NCBI GenBank assembly: GCA_947623455.1
Contig: OX392532.1
Location: forward strand, 48,611,058 to 48,675,057
DNA: 64,000 nt
Source: Mimachlamys varia
Taxonomy: Eukaryota > Mollusca > Bivalvia > Pectinida > Pectinidae
Direction of reading: 5' to 3'
Below, in pieces: positions 24,201 to 32,109 of this stretch. The notes below the pieces were generated by a model. The model was not told the DNA's origin. It searched no databases and saw only the letters and a list, made by a program, of their open reading frames with translations. Within the stretch, counting starts at the first letter, position 1. The number at the start of each line of letters is the position of its first letter. The position numbers were made by a program, and so were the translations under genes.

Positions 24201-27200
24201 TCATTTTTTTGTTTTGTATGATTATATGTAAAGTATATTAAATTGTAGAATCAAGGACGTGGCTGTGATTAACGTCACCAAGACTGGCCATGACACAGGA
24301 AACCCAGCAACTGCATTTCACAGCAATGAGCGCATCATGATTGAAATGCATAGATTGACCAAACGGTCTATTGAATATGTGAAAGACGTACTGTTATCAG
24401 AAGAAGTGGTTTGCGATGAATTAGATTTAACTACAGAAAGTGGCATTCAACTTGTCAGGGAAGTTGATGGGAAAGTAAACTTTATTATTTCTCGTGGAGA
24501 TTCAAATGCACACGAAACGTATTTTTTACGTTTTAATAGAGGATATGAAAGGACAAGGCTTTCTGCTACTATGAAGGTAGGTATCGTTGCATGATTATCT
24601 TGGTCCTTATCAAACAACATCTTCCCGTTAAAACAACAAAAGTAGTAAACAAAGGGAAAACGACTGGTTTGACATTTCATAATATGTTCTTAAATAAAAA
24701 CTAATCAACGACATCCATAAACTGATATATATCTTGTTTGTGATTTAAAAGCATAGTATATCTTTTCCAACTAAAATAAAATACAAAAACACAAATAGTT
24801 GTTTTAAGCCTGATATCAAAGTTTCATTTTTTTTTGTTATACAATTAGAACAAACTCCACTGTGTGACTGCACATTTGCCGCAGTCAACGATGGTGTACG
24901 TTACATCAACAACAGAGGAAGGCTTGATACTTGATCCCACGGAAGGATACTCACATGTTTGCCCTGAAAACGAAAATGTGTTGGTTGAGTTTCCAGCAGG
25001 ATGCACAAGCTCTACTCAATACATCAGCATACATGTAAGATAATTTAAGTATGTATTGGGTCTGCAAATAAAAATGATATGATCTCATTAATTTGACTTT
25101 TCAGTTCTAGTAAATACATAAATTGTATTTGGTTATCGAATACATATCACGTTTCATAGTGTTTATGTCTTAAATGTCTTTGCTGCATTGTTTTAGCTTG
25201 AGTCAACGACCTTCAATGAATCCTTATTTCCTCCAAAAGAAGTAATGGGCTATTCTGATGTAATCTATATTGAACACGACGGAGACTTTCTGAAACCAAT
25301 CAGTGTGACATTGCCTTTGACGTTGATTGGAGACAAGGACATTTCAGCTTGTGAATTATTTTGTGTCCATATCAACGATGACGGTGTACTTTCAATCAAA
25401 GATGACGTGGAGGTTGAACATTTGGGTAGAAACCTTTGCCGCTTTGAAACAGATTCGTTCAGCGGGTTAGTAATTGTTTTGCCTATACAATGTACATTGA
25501 TGTTGCAACCCACCTTAACAGCGATTCGATACATAATGCGCATATATTTTTCTTGTCGTTAAATGAGTTTCTCATTCTCAGTGCAAACTTCAAAAAGCGT
25601 CATGTTTAACATTTCAATCCCTCTCTTAGGCCCGTGTCTACATCATTAGACAATAGTTTGTATGTCTATTTATAATACTACTTTCATAAAATTGAAGACA
25701 CACTTCGTTTGTGTATGACTTAAATTGTTACTCAACCAAACCTATCCCAGCAAAATATCAAATAGCCAATATCTGATGATACGAAACTACATTAGTGAAG
25801 TTCCTTATACATGTAGTTTTATACACTTTAAACGCCGTGCATATAGTCATTGGGTCCGTCGAGCGACACTAGGGCGTTTGAGACATCTAGAGGTAGACTT
25901 CTTAACAAATAAAAGTAAAGTACAAGAGCACTACAGGACATTCGGGTATATACAGTCACTTCTTATAGGAATCATACTTTATCGTTTACATGCGATTAAA
26001 TCAAACTCCGGTCATGTTAAATGTTTGTCTTTGTTGGCGAACAGACACCTGCATATCACAGAATCTAAAAATAGCAATGATGTGTCTAAACATATTCCTC
26101 GACATGCGAGCACCTTACGACAATTACGAACAATTGATATCTGGTAATATTATCCTATAAGAAAGCTGTGACTCCAGAAAACAATTATGCTACAATTCTC
26201 TTTAAAAATACTTTATTCAGTACTCTTAATTTTGTGTAAATATACATATTGTTTTGATTGAAGTATTTTTGTGATAAAAATTTGAAAAAAAAAGATGTTT
26301 TATCTCTTATTCTCTCCACATATTTCTGAATAAGGACAGTTGTCCCTTTTTAGTAAAACTGGTTGTTGCCAATGTACCATAGTTGGGACGACACATCGAC
26401 CTTATTTCCTGTTTTATTTTACGAGCATTGATGTGGCTATATGTTAACAGTTAAAGGGACGATAGATTAAAAATGCATTACCACAAAATGCTAAAATGTA
26501 TTTTTTTTTCTCGTTACATTTTGGTTCTGAATATCTACTCACTTAAATAATAATAATAATTCGAGGTTCTTATATACCGCTTTATCACGACCTTAACGGT
26601 CGTCTCAAAGCGGTTCATAAACCGTTATCTTTGGCCACAGGGCCTTAACACCCAGCCAATATCGTTCCCAACTCCTAGGGGAGCATACAACCGGTGTTGC
26701 CATTTCGGCGCTCACAGGAAGCATTCTGCATTTGAGCACTACCCAATCACGTACATATTTACAGCTGCGTAGACTGAAACATGTAGAATAAAGAATCTTG
26801 CTCTAGAATACAACGCCGAGACCTTGACTCGAGCTCGCAATCCTTCGATCACGAGCCCTACCTCTAGACAACCATGCCTCCGTACTGCATGCTCAAAATT
26901 TAAAAGATTGCATCACACGAACTAAGTTGATACGGTATTCATTATTTTCTGGGCTATTCCTCGTTTCCTCCCCTAAATGGATTGTTATTCTTGCAGTTCG
27001 AAAATGCATAATACATCAAAAGTAGCGGCATTAGGGATAACTTTGCGAAAAGATAGTCACTGGGGAGCAGTAAGATGTCAATACAAGTTGTCAGTATGAT
27101 CTTATTGTTGGCAAAGGAGAAATATGAACTTGTAGCAGAACATGTAGTAATCTCTGGCGAGATTTTGTTGTTTGAAAGTATGATAAAATTTGAGTTTTTG

Positions 27201-30200
27201 GTTGATATTTAGTATTCATGAGACAGACCTTACTTACATTATCAACAGAAAGCGACCTTCTAACTAGAAATAGATCGATGTACATGTAAAGAAAATACAT
27301 TTTTTTACAATTTTAATTGCTTTCGTCCTGTTTAATATTCATTAAGGAGCGTTTATAACATGTTGGACATTTAATTTGATTTGAAAGTTGGTTGTTGTGT
27401 AAGTTAGTTATTTGAAGACAGTTTGAGGTGAAAACTAAATAATTGATCATGTATGTATATCGCCAATTTTGTTTGGGTTTTCTAATTTCATTTTACAAAT
27501 TTCATCTTTTTTCTTCAATACCTTTCTTTCCCATTTGCAAATACTAGAGCTGTCTGCCTTCAGTATTTCAAGATCTTTAATTTTTTTTTTTTTTTTTTTT
27601 GAGAAATAACTTATCTGTTGATTTCTTCCTACTGGGTTAGGGGAAAATCATATGATACTTAATTGCTTACAAAAAGAAAAACAAATACTAAACAAAAATG
27701 CAAACAAATAAAGAAATGATAATAGTACGAATTAAATCGATTGCTGAAATTTACTCACCACTGATATAAACGAATGATTTTATATAGCGGCATTAATTTA
27801 AGAAATGATTATTCGATCATTAACTTGCAATGACAACAGGATTCAATTCAAATGCAATCCAGTAAGGCGTTATAATACATATATTATTTCATATTTGTTT
27901 TTTGCAAGGTCTGCGGTAAAAGCCAAACGGAAGCATAGGAAAAGCTCAAAAAAAGATCATCATCGGAAATTTGAAAACGAACTGCGAATGGGCCTTGGAA
28001 CAAACCCACACACAATTCTCATCTTTATCGGGGATTGGTCTAAAGCTAACACATGGAAGATTCACGCAGAAGTCGTTGAAGATTCAAACATAACTGACAC
28101 CATCAGAAAACGACGAGATGAGATGTCTCTCTTTGAATTGTCAAAATGTAGATCTCCAAGTTTTCGTGTTGCACGAATTAGGCAAATTGAAGTGTTTCTG
28201 GGATCAAAAGGGTCATTATGCATGTTTGAAACTGAAATGCAACAACGTACTGCAATTAACATCATCAAAGGTGCGGCAAATAACTTTATTTCGTTTCCAG
28301 TGACAAGGAAAAACAAGGAAAACATGGCGACAGTTCACTTCGTTAACTACAAAGCAGGAAAGAGGCACGTAATCCACAAGGCTTTCTTTGACCCAAGAGA
28401 TTTGAATACACACCGATACAGCACTGTGGACCCACCATCTGATCTGTTTGTTTATCCGACTACCATACGTGGAAGAGCAAGACAGGTTCCTATGGGTAAT
28501 GAACAACTCCTGCCTACAGCCATCCCCGGATCCCCTACTACAGCCACCCCCGGATCATCCACTACAGTCACCCAGGGATCGTCCATGACATCTCTTGACA
28601 TTCCGGATCCGCAATCGCCAGTTCAGTCTGCAGGTATGCTTAATTATTTGAAAGGTATCCATTACATGTTTTCCGTTTCCTTCCTTTACACGAAATACAA
28701 AATACATGTATAAGTACGCATGGACAAACACTTAACCTATCAGCCTCCTCGTCTATTCGTTCAGCTTTGTAACAGTCGTTTTACATCCTCTGAATACACA
28801 TGTGTCCTTATCTAACTTACCTACGATCGGTATTAAGGGTCATCCATATAGCATATCTTTAGATATTTTCCAAGCTTATGAATAACATTTTCGGGTAAAT
28901 TTAACATCAGGAACTTGACCTTGTTTTTGACAAGTAATTTGCCAAGGTATTTGTAAATGTTCGGGAAATATGCGAAAAATGCATGTTCCGGGACGGTACC
29001 ATTACCTCACATGTAGATCAACATGATGCAACAACGGCGTTGTACTCTCAAAAGTCTGTAGCACACGATAGGGACATTTCTTTGACTGGATAAGGCCCTA
29101 TCAAAGCGCACACATTGATTTTGTTTTGAACTTGGATTATAAATGGCGACTATAAATGTGTCATTCAATTATGCATACAAGGATATATCAACAAATATGT
29201 GATACTTTTTAAGATAATTAAATTCTAACCATTAAAACTTGGTGTACAATTCAGGATTTTTACCCTGTCACATATGCACGAATAGAATAGTGGTTACACT
29301 TTTGTCTGTGATTATACATATAGGTATAATACGGATTCATCTATTATGGTACAATATCGGCCGGTGATTGGTTTGACCTTTATAATAAAAAAAGTTAAGT
29401 TCGGAAAAAAATATTCTGAAATTCACCTTACTAATCGGTGGCCGGTGGGCCGATTCACTTAGCCTGCATAGCATGGCATCTGTATTGCATCTAGTATACA
29501 TCTTTTTATCAATATTTCGTTTGGTAAGTTGACATTCCAGAAGTGTTAATCGCATTGGTGATGCTTATGTACGTCTGTTGAACAGCTGCATAATACAGTT
29601 TAATTCATTTTTGGCCTACTGTATCTAAAACTTAATTTTAAAAGGTACAGCATGTGTGTGTTACGTCATCTTTAAGTATCGCGTTTTGCGAAGTATCCAT
29701 TTTGTACAAATGTATACCTGTGTTTGTTTATATTCCATAAAACGTTGATATCTTTTTCAACTATACTGACTAATGTGTGTTCATCAATTCTAAATCACAA
29801 ATAGTAAAGTAGATAAACCTCCGTAGTATTTGTTTTTATTTTGATATTACGGTGTACAGGTTATTAAGTATTTCGTGCAGCGATATAACTCAGAATTTAA
29901 TAGAAACATGCATGTATATTGACACCAAACGGGTTTAAAATTTCGATTTGGTAACTTATTAAATGACACTTTTGCCGTATTTCTGTTTTCAGGCTTTTTC
30001 AGCACCAAAAGCATGCTAGTGCTTACGAAACAAATTTCCCTGGATGAGATGTGGCAACTTTCTGTTCACCTTGAAATACCAGACATAACATACAAGGATC
30101 TGAAGGCACAGTATAAAGATAGTCCTACTGAACTCAGACTGAGACTCATGCAGCAGTGGCTTGGAGATTTGACGTGCTCCGAAGAAAGGATGGCATCAAT

Positions 30201-30306
30201 TTTGTGTAATGCCTTGGGAAACGTCCCACTGCCTAGAATTAGGAACATTGTTGATTCAGTGTTTAAGCAGAAACGTGGTTTTGAACTAGCTGACTTTAGA
30301 AATTAG
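257..30306 (+). CDS. Microexon-array ZU5-death domain gene, 5'-incomplete, 28 exons proposed
   Basis: This is a spliced gene model made by reading AG-exon-GT boundaries by eye. Exons 1-23 (257-22116) are 15-42 nt, total 666 nt, all divisible by 3 and all in the same phase: each begins with the third base of a codon and ends with the first two. Exons 24-28 (24249-30306) are normal sized and encode a ZU5 domain and a C-terminal death domain. All exons joined give a single open frame to TAG at 30304-30306. ZU5-death proteins are known as intracellular signalling scaffolds (UNC5, PIDD1, ankyrins). The microexon part would form a charged, leucine-rich, probably helical spacer of about 220 residues; most microexons begin with a hydrophobic residue at their first full codon. 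No membrane segment or signal peptide is visible, and the start codon lies upstream of the window. Function is inferred from the C-terminal domains only. The splice model is strong because of phase consistency but lacks transcript proof. Confidence 0.8.
519..660 (-). repeat. Dispersed repeat family D, copy 1 (reverse)
   Basis: It shares with 4735-4850, 8808-8985, 12135-12275 and 31215-31300 a core that includes taatcgattttgagt and flanking motifs (gaataccgaagcg, caggtgttccggaagagtaa in forward sense). Class unknown; copies differ widely, so it is old. Confidence 0.55.
1015..1044 (+). CDS. Microexon 2 (30 nt)
   Basis: The acceptor is ttatttcag and the donor gtatgt. The split codon with exon 1 gives Glu, followed by YVQWTRWRK. 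This is one of six microexons that carry Trp. Confidence 0.7.
1253..1282 (+). CDS. Microexon 3 (30 nt)
   Basis: The acceptor is cattgcag and the donor gtgtgt. It encodes E-IDSFKDKDE; the first residue comes from the split codon. Confidence 0.7.
1811..1834 (+). CDS. Microexon 4 (24 nt)
   Basis: The acceptor is tgtccacag and the donor is a consensus gtaagt. It encodes R-EREELLL, with a strong helical tendency. Confidence 0.75.
2143..2570 (-). pseudogene. Decayed SGNH/GDSL-hydrolase-like fragment
   Basis: On the minus strand one frame reads AFVKASTRPDDI, a stop, then TSIWWQDHGGLSATRL, LTIGANDLGNVPSKKL and LLFWSYFFP. This order (IxWxGxxGM, then GxNDL, then a WSE-P-like strand) is that of the SGNH-type domain common in invertebrate repeat-associated proteins. 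The nucleophile block would lie upstream and is not seen. There is an in-frame stop near 2502 and the second half has lost the conserved R and H positions. It is most likely a fragment of a mobile element or retrocopy in an intron of the microexon gene. Confidence 0.5.
2683..2730. repeat. Poly-C run followed by (CA)n
   Basis: About 25 C residues are followed by a short CA dinucleotide tract. Length is likely unstable and prone to sequencing error. Confidence 0.9.
3288..3326 (+). CDS. Possible optional microexon (39 nt), low confidence
   Basis: It is bounded by acceptor ttttttaacag and a weak donor gtagtt. It is 39 nt in the array phase and would encode YLKIIILFLFKA, a hydrophobic segment unlike the other microexons. 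It would join exons 4 and 5 in frame. Confidence 0.25.
3679..3702 (+). CDS. Microexon 5 (24 nt)
   Basis: The acceptor is tgttacag and the donor gtaagt. It encodes D-LEKNMPA. The intron before it is 1.8 kb and holds an SGNH-like remnant on the other strand. Confidence 0.7.
4543..4572 (+). CDS. Microexon 6 (30 nt)
   Basis: The acceptor is ctaattttcag and the donor gtgagt. It encodes K-LKELNEGVR. Confidence 0.75.
4735..4850 (+). repeat. Dispersed repeat family D, copy 2, with G run
   Basis: It matches the family core (caaaattgattaaa) and is interrupted by a run of about 12 G. Confidence 0.5.
5202..5228 (+). CDS. Microexon 7 (27 nt)
   Basis: The acceptor is gtttgtttcag and the donor gtgcgt. 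It encodes T-LDWRSFGY. Confidence 0.7.
5399..5557. mobile_element. Foldback element (159 bp, near-perfect hairpin)
   Basis: The arms 5399-5465 and 5491-5557 are almost exact reverse complements. The centre is itself palindromic (atggaacgcgaagcgttccat with a GAA loop; 19 bases without the outer pair). It resembles a foldback MITE. It sits in the intron between microexons 7 and 8. Confidence 0.85.
5558..6778. other. Intron 7 remainder
   Basis: AT-rich intron sequence. No exon with matching phase and no recognised repeat apart from the adjacent foldback. Confidence 0.4.
6779..6805 (+). CDS. Microexon 8 (27 nt)
   Basis: The acceptor is a strong pyrimidine tract ending tttttcag and the donor gtaaga. 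It encodes S-EPAFKLTK. Confidence 0.7.
6806..8045. other. Intron 8
   Basis: 1.24 kb, no supported exon. A 13-nt exon-like site at 7633 was rejected because it breaks the frame. Confidence 0.4.
8046..8075 (+). CDS. Microexon 9 (30 nt)
   Basis: The acceptor is caatttcag and the donor gtgagt. It encodes S-LGLAVSSNA, less charged than its neighbours. Confidence 0.7.
8404..8436 (+). CDS. Microexon 10 (33 nt, or 36 nt from 8401)
   Basis: The donor is gtgagt. The acceptor is a tandem tagcag (NAGNAG), so the exon can begin at 8401 or 8404, adding or omitting one residue without a frame change. It encodes E-IDSEQLDRLN (33-nt form). Confidence 0.75.
   Translation, partial: DRLRTTGSIK
8614..8655 (+). 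CDS. Microexon 11 (42 nt)
   Basis: The acceptor follows a long T tract and reads caaag; the donor is gtaagt. It encodes R-LEKQLKASHVPEY and is one of the two longest microexons. Confidence 0.75.
8808..8985 (+). repeat. Dispersed repeat family D, copy 3
   Basis: This is the clearest copy: gaataccgaagcgttaac, then caaaatcgattaaacc, then agatttacatgg, then ccaggtgttccggaagag. It is followed at 8986 by sequence that partly repeats the agatttacatgg motif in reverse. Confidence 0.6.
10180..10215 (+). CDS. Possible optional microexon (36 nt), uncertain
   Basis: The donor gtaagg is good. If the acceptor is gaaag ending at 10179, the exon is 36 nt in the right phase and encodes R-NSVISIIKVEV. A stronger acceptor cag ending at 10175 would give 40 nt and break the frame. 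Exon 11 also joins exon 12 in frame without it, so it is not counted in the gene model. Confidence 0.3.
10580..11900. repeat. Minisatellite, about 35-bp unit, with higher-order repeat
   Basis: The unit reads approximately gtttacccgacatttaag plus ttgtgtccctgtgtat, repeated over about 1.3 kb (near 37 copies). A block of several units near 11089 recurs about 334 bp later near 11423, almost unchanged, which shows a recent multi-unit duplication. It lies in the intron before microexon 12. Open frames here are by-products of the repeat. Confidence 0.9.
12017..12031 (+). CDS. Microexon 12 (15 nt)
   Basis: The acceptor is aatatttcag and the donor gtaagt. It encodes R-ATFD, jointly the shortest exon in the array. 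It lies just downstream of the intronic minisatellite. Confidence 0.65.
12135..12275 (+). repeat. Dispersed repeat family D, copy 4
   Basis: It contains actcaaaatcgattaaac and accaggtgtttcggaagag in the same order as copy 3. Confidence 0.6.
12498..12593 (-). CDS. Isolated exon-like block on the opposite strand, unassigned
   Basis: On the minus strand a 96-nt open block (32 codons) is bounded by acceptor atttcag and donor gtaagt. It reads FYSWWVLRECVDCSSTDS and then SGVFSALCEAVYV. No partner exon was found. It could belong to a nested antisense gene, a mobile element or chance. Confidence 0.25.
12600..14302. other. Intron 12 remainder
   Basis: AT-rich, no supported exon. Short open frames (for example near 12782-13093) lack splice context and recognisable sequence. 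Confidence 0.4.
14303..14332 (+). CDS. Microexon 13 (30 nt)
   Basis: The acceptor is ttgttatag and the donor gtgagt. It encodes I-FNDLFHWSS. Confidence 0.7.
15220..15295. repeat. Short dispersed repeat, copy A
   Basis: The order tactgtat, aaaagtgcagca, gtgtgttacttcatcttt recurs at 29620-29690 and 54298-54350. Confidence 0.45.
15325..15345 (+). CDS. Microexon 14 (21 nt)
   Basis: The acceptor is ctgatttcag and the donor gtaagt. It encodes E-LENWAK. Confidence 0.75.
16602..16634 (+). CDS. Microexon 15 (33 nt)
   Basis: The acceptor is cttacttgcag and the donor gtaagt. It encodes L-SDKDLLALLD. Confidence 0.75.
17162..17182 (+). CDS. Microexon 16 (21 nt)
   Basis: The acceptor is tgattttag and the donor gtaaat. 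It encodes E-LHEWTE, close in form to exon 14 (LENWAK), which suggests duplication of an ancestral unit. Confidence 0.7.
17675..17704 (+). CDS. Microexon 17 (30 nt)
   Basis: The acceptor is ttttttccag and the donor gtaagt. It encodes C-KGKLKDLQN. Confidence 0.75.
18114..18128 (+). CDS. Microexon 18 (15 nt)
   Basis: The acceptor is ttattttcag; the donor gtctgt is weak. It encodes Q-FEKA. Exon 17 also joins exon 19 in phase without it, so it may be optional. Confidence 0.5.
18511..18546 (+). CDS. Microexon 19 (36 nt)
   Basis: The acceptor is ttggtttcag and the donor gtaagt. It encodes G-WADTLFCLYKD. Confidence 0.75.
18990..19420. repeat. Low-complexity TG/TA-rich tract
   Basis: Interrupted tgtgtgtg, tctgtctg and tatata motifs in the intron between microexons 19 and 20. 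Confidence 0.5.
19596..19625 (+). CDS. Microexon 20 (30 nt)
   Basis: The acceptor is ttcacttcag and the donor gtcagt. It encodes L-IEDINGLNQ. Confidence 0.7.
20285..20314 (+). CDS. Microexon 21 (30 nt)
   Basis: The acceptor is ggttctcag and the donor gtgagt. It encodes R-LREILDDSE, strongly helical and acidic. Confidence 0.75.
20448..20478 (+). CDS. Possible alternative terminal exon with stop
   Basis: A good acceptor (attttag) opens a stretch in the array phase that reads L-FQKLNYIPD and then TGA at 20476-20478. Use of this exon would end the protein inside the array and remove the ZU5 and death domains. Exon 21 also joins exon 22 in frame without it. A 575-bp MITE begins immediately after. 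Confidence 0.35.
20494..21068. mobile_element. MITE with about 90-bp terminal inverted repeats
   Basis: The left arm 20494-20587 and right arm 20966-21068 are reverse complements with few differences; shared blocks include actatcgtg, aggatctgacagcgac and catctgcacatgac. The interior is non-coding. A related but more diverged copy lies at 62916-63330. It fills most of the intron between microexons 21 and 22 and ends about 12 bp before the exon 22 acceptor. Confidence 0.85.
21081..21116 (+). CDS. Microexon 22 (36 nt)
   Basis: The acceptor is aatatttttttcag and the donor gtaaga. It encodes L-KKSRSVADRLK, basic unlike most others. The acceptor starts about 12 bp from the right end of a MITE. Confidence 0.7.
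22075..22116 (+). CDS. Microexon 23 (42 nt)
   Basis: The acceptor is tgtttaaag and the donor gtaagt. It encodes Q-TQTSVQNYLNSEL and is the last microexon before the larger exons. Confidence 0.7.
22117..23095. other. Intron 23, first part
   Basis: No exon or repeat recognised. A 10-nt site pair at 22541 was rejected. Confidence 0.4.
23096..23396. repeat. Short tandem repeat plus small inverted-repeat element
   Basis: Three or four copies of gcagtgaaaatataagattt (about 23-bp period) are followed by cgtgaaaaagtgaccc at 23184-23199 and its reverse complement near 23378-23394. The latter pair suggests a MITE of about 210 bp. Confidence 0.6.
23760..23910. mobile_element. Foldback element (151 bp, near-perfect hairpin)
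   Basis: The left arm starts attcaatggtttgccgttta and the right arm ends with its exact reverse complement. The centre reads ctcgtgctacgcactcg. Few mismatches separate the arms, so it is either young or maintained. It lies in the intron before exon 24. Confidence 0.85.
24249..24576 (+). CDS. Exon 24 of ZU5-death gene; domain not recognised
   Basis: The acceptor is aaattgtag and the donor gtaggt. It is 328 nt, entered in the array phase and left in phase 0. It begins T-IKDVAVINVTKTGHDTG and continues through charged helical sequence into strands that end RFNRGYERTRLSATMK. It lies directly before the ZU5 exons. I do not recognise a family; it may be the start of a beta-rich module that leads into ZU5. 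Confidence 0.8.
24849..25034 (+). CDS. Exon 25: first half of ZU5 domain
   Basis: The acceptor is acaattag and the donor gtaaga. The 186 nt code for 62 residues in phase 0. The segment EEGLILDPTEGYSHVCPE and then VLVEFPAGCTSSTQYISIH fits the ZU5 opening pattern: a G-x-L strand followed by a conserved P-x-G turn. ZU5 domains mediate protein contacts and autoinhibition next to death domains in UNC5 and PIDD1. Confidence 0.8.
25197..25465 (+). CDS. Exon 26: second half of ZU5 domain
   Basis: The acceptor is attgttttag. It encodes SDVIYIEHDGDFLKPISVTL and so on, which matches the ZU5 pattern of a hydrophobic strand, P-G/DGxxFxKPV-x-V and LPL. It ends in RFETDSFSG. Donor gttagt at 25466 keeps the frame to exon 27; gtaatt at 25470 is an alternative that would change it. 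The end of the ZU5 fold (FSG-hydrophobic) coincides with the donor. Confidence 0.8.
25840..26130. repeat. Dispersed repeat shared with 42085-42300
   Basis: Blocks such as ggacattcgggta, cacttctta, catgcgattaaatc, ggtcatgttaaa and agaatc recur in the same order near 42100-42240. This explains the 140-codon open frame here as non-genic. Confidence 0.5.
26544..26893 (-). mobile_element. tRNA-derived SINE
   Basis: On the minus strand it begins with a tRNA-like head: ggttgtctagaggtagggct resembles a Pol III A box region and gagctcgagtcaagg resembles a B box. The body ends with taaagcggtatataagaacc and an (ATT)n tail, the tail form seen in many CR1/L2-mobilised SINEs. It lies in the intron between exons 26 and 27. 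Confidence 0.75.
26997..27069 (+). CDS. Possible extra exon (73 nt), uncertain
   Basis: A pyrimidine-rich acceptor (ttgcag) and a good donor (gtaaga) bound 73 nt. This stretch reads openly after exon 26 (S-KMHNTSKVAALGITLRKDSH), but its length is not a multiple of 3. Joined to exon 27 it would bring in an early stop. It may be a poison exon or a chance pair of sites. Confidence 0.25.
27583..27600. repeat. T homopolymer
   Basis: A run of about 18 or more T within intron 26. Confidence 0.8.
27909..28633 (+). CDS. Exon 27: basic region, possible UPA-like domain, P/T/S/G linker
   Basis: The acceptor is ttttgcaag and the donor gtatgc; 725 nt. It starts with a very basic stretch (VKAKRKHRKSSKKDHHRKF) and continues with a mixed alpha/beta region of about 170 residues. 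It ends in a low-complexity linker made of imperfect 9-residue repeats rich in Pro, Gly, Ser and Thr. Its place between ZU5 and death domains is that of the UPA domain in UNC5 and PIDD1, but I cannot show UPA identity by eye. The basic start could be a nuclear localisation or phosphoinositide-binding patch. Confidence 0.75.
28634..29992. other. Intron 27
   Basis: 1.36 kb without a supported exon. It contains copy B of a short dispersed repeat at 29620-29690 (tactgtatct, ggtacagca, gtgtgttacgtcatcttt). Confidence 0.5.
29993..30306 (+). CDS. Exon 28: C-terminal death domain and stop
   Basis: The acceptor is ctgttttcag. The exon enters in phase and ends TAG. The protein shows the death-domain pattern: ISLDEMWQLSVHLEIPDITY (helices 1-2 with conserved Trp and Leu), YKDSPTELRLRLMQQWLGDL (helices 3-4 with conserved Leu and Trp), then a Cys/Leu-rich helix 5 and a C-terminal helix. 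Death domains assemble with other death domains in apoptosis and innate immune signalling. About 12 residues follow the domain. No clear poly(A) signal was found directly after the stop. Confidence 0.85.
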
Positions 30307-32100
30307 TGGAGTGCATACATGTATGTATATCATCGACCAAACACGAAAGTTTATTCATACATACAGTTGCATAATCAGGCGTTGAACATACGACGGAACA
30401 AGTATGTCGTAGGGTTCATCATAGCTTAGGTATTCATTGATTAGCTTACAATGTAGTGATATTGCAAAACAAGCGATAAGCTTTCGATTTGGGGATTTAG
30501 ATAGTGCGTTTGTGGTCGGGTTATTGCACGAGTCAAAAAGTGTCTTCCTTTGTCATTTGTATTTATGTGTTATATATCTAATTAGTGAACAAAATGTGTC
30601 ATTATGCACTTAAGGTTGATGTTTGGAAGGTAAATATGTCAATTTCCTATCAAACGTGGACCTTGCTTAAAGTATCTTATATAATAGTATGTAAAATCCA
30701 TAGCCATGTTAGTTGCGATTATGTAATTCACAATAGGTAATTCTACAATAGATGTGTTTGCACTATGAGCGTAGCAGAGTATAGTACTGTCTATAATTGC
30801 AAAAACGTAGCTTATATAATTCCTGTATATCAGGTTGGTGCAGTTGGAGAAACCGGGGATGTATCTTGCGATTTGTGTTGTAGACAGTATGTTAGGCAAG
30901 GTAAGGGCTCGAGTCAAAAACTGTTTTTCCTTCGTCATAAGCTTATAAAACGTGACGATTTCTTTACTTTCCCTTTCTTGATAGTAACATCCCGCGGTTG
31001 ATTCGTTATTCTAGGGCTTGCTTTGAATATCGAGTTTTTTTGTGAGAGATATCAGCTGCTGATGAACAAAATAACGGCACAGGGATTTGAGAGATGCAGG
31101 TTGTTGAAGACTATGAGCAAGTGTTATGGTCTCCACCTTGATCTCATTGAGTAACATTTGTGTGATTGATAATGATAAAACGGTTCTCAGGACTTGAGGA
31201 CTTGATGTTAACTTGAATGTGACCAAGATTTACATGGTGGATTTGTCGGTGAAGCAGAGGACGCTCACTCGTGCGGAACACCTGGTCTTATTCTCTTGTC
31301 CAGTTTCATCTTTTTGGAGTTCTTATTGTTCTGTTGTTAATTTGACATTCTGTGATATTTTTGTGTGTGTTTCTTATCAAAATTATATATATATCTATCT
31401 CCATTTGTAACTGGATATATATTGAGTAGCAAACTGATATTTACAATGCTTTGTGTATTGCTGTGTTGCTGGTTGTGTATTTTTTTCTAATTCGCTTTGA
31501 CTACAAGTCTTTCTGTGATATTTGATGAACTAAAACTGAAACCAACCACTTCAGATCAATGGTAATGTTTACTGCGATTGTTTGATTTTAGTATTTACGA
31601 GCACAGTTCAGTTTGTATTGTGTTTTGTTTGTTTGATTGTTTTTTTAGGGTTTTTATGACCTGCAAATGCATTTGTTGTATCATCGATAGATAAAAAATA
31701 GTTTTGTTAGATTGAAACCTAACAATACATACTTATGATTTTTAAAAATATTTTCTACTGACTATATTTTTTTTCAAAAACCCATCTAAAAGCCAAAATG
31801 AGATAACTGTTTTGAGTATAAACCTTTTTTTTTAGATAATTTCGAAAATACATGTAATTATATATATAACATGTGTGTGTGTGTGTTTGAGGTTGGGGGT
31901 GTTAAGAGCATATAAAAGTATAACGAAACAAATATCTGCTTACCACTAAAAGGATGCTGTGTTTTGAAATGTTTGATATGCGTAAGATATTATTAAATGC
32001 TTTGGACAAAGTGCAGAAACAAGTTAATTTGATTAATTATCCGTGTCAATGTTTCTTTCTCAAATGTTTGTTTAATACATATATGTAAATGTGATCGATA
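30307..32100. other. Downstream of ZU5-death gene; no gene seen
   Basis: Presumed 3' UTR and intergenic DNA. A reverse copy of dispersed family D lies at 31215-31300 (gaccaagatttacatggt). Two related stretches near 30520 and 30905 share cgagtcaaaaa-ctg and ccttcgtcat. No coding potential was supported. Confidence 0.5.
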
Positions 32101-32109
32101 CCGCCATCA

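Noticed and set aside
25725..26147. 140-codon open frame on the + strand
   Set aside because: It lies in an intron, overlaps a dispersed repeat also found at 42085-42300, and shows no recognisable protein pattern.
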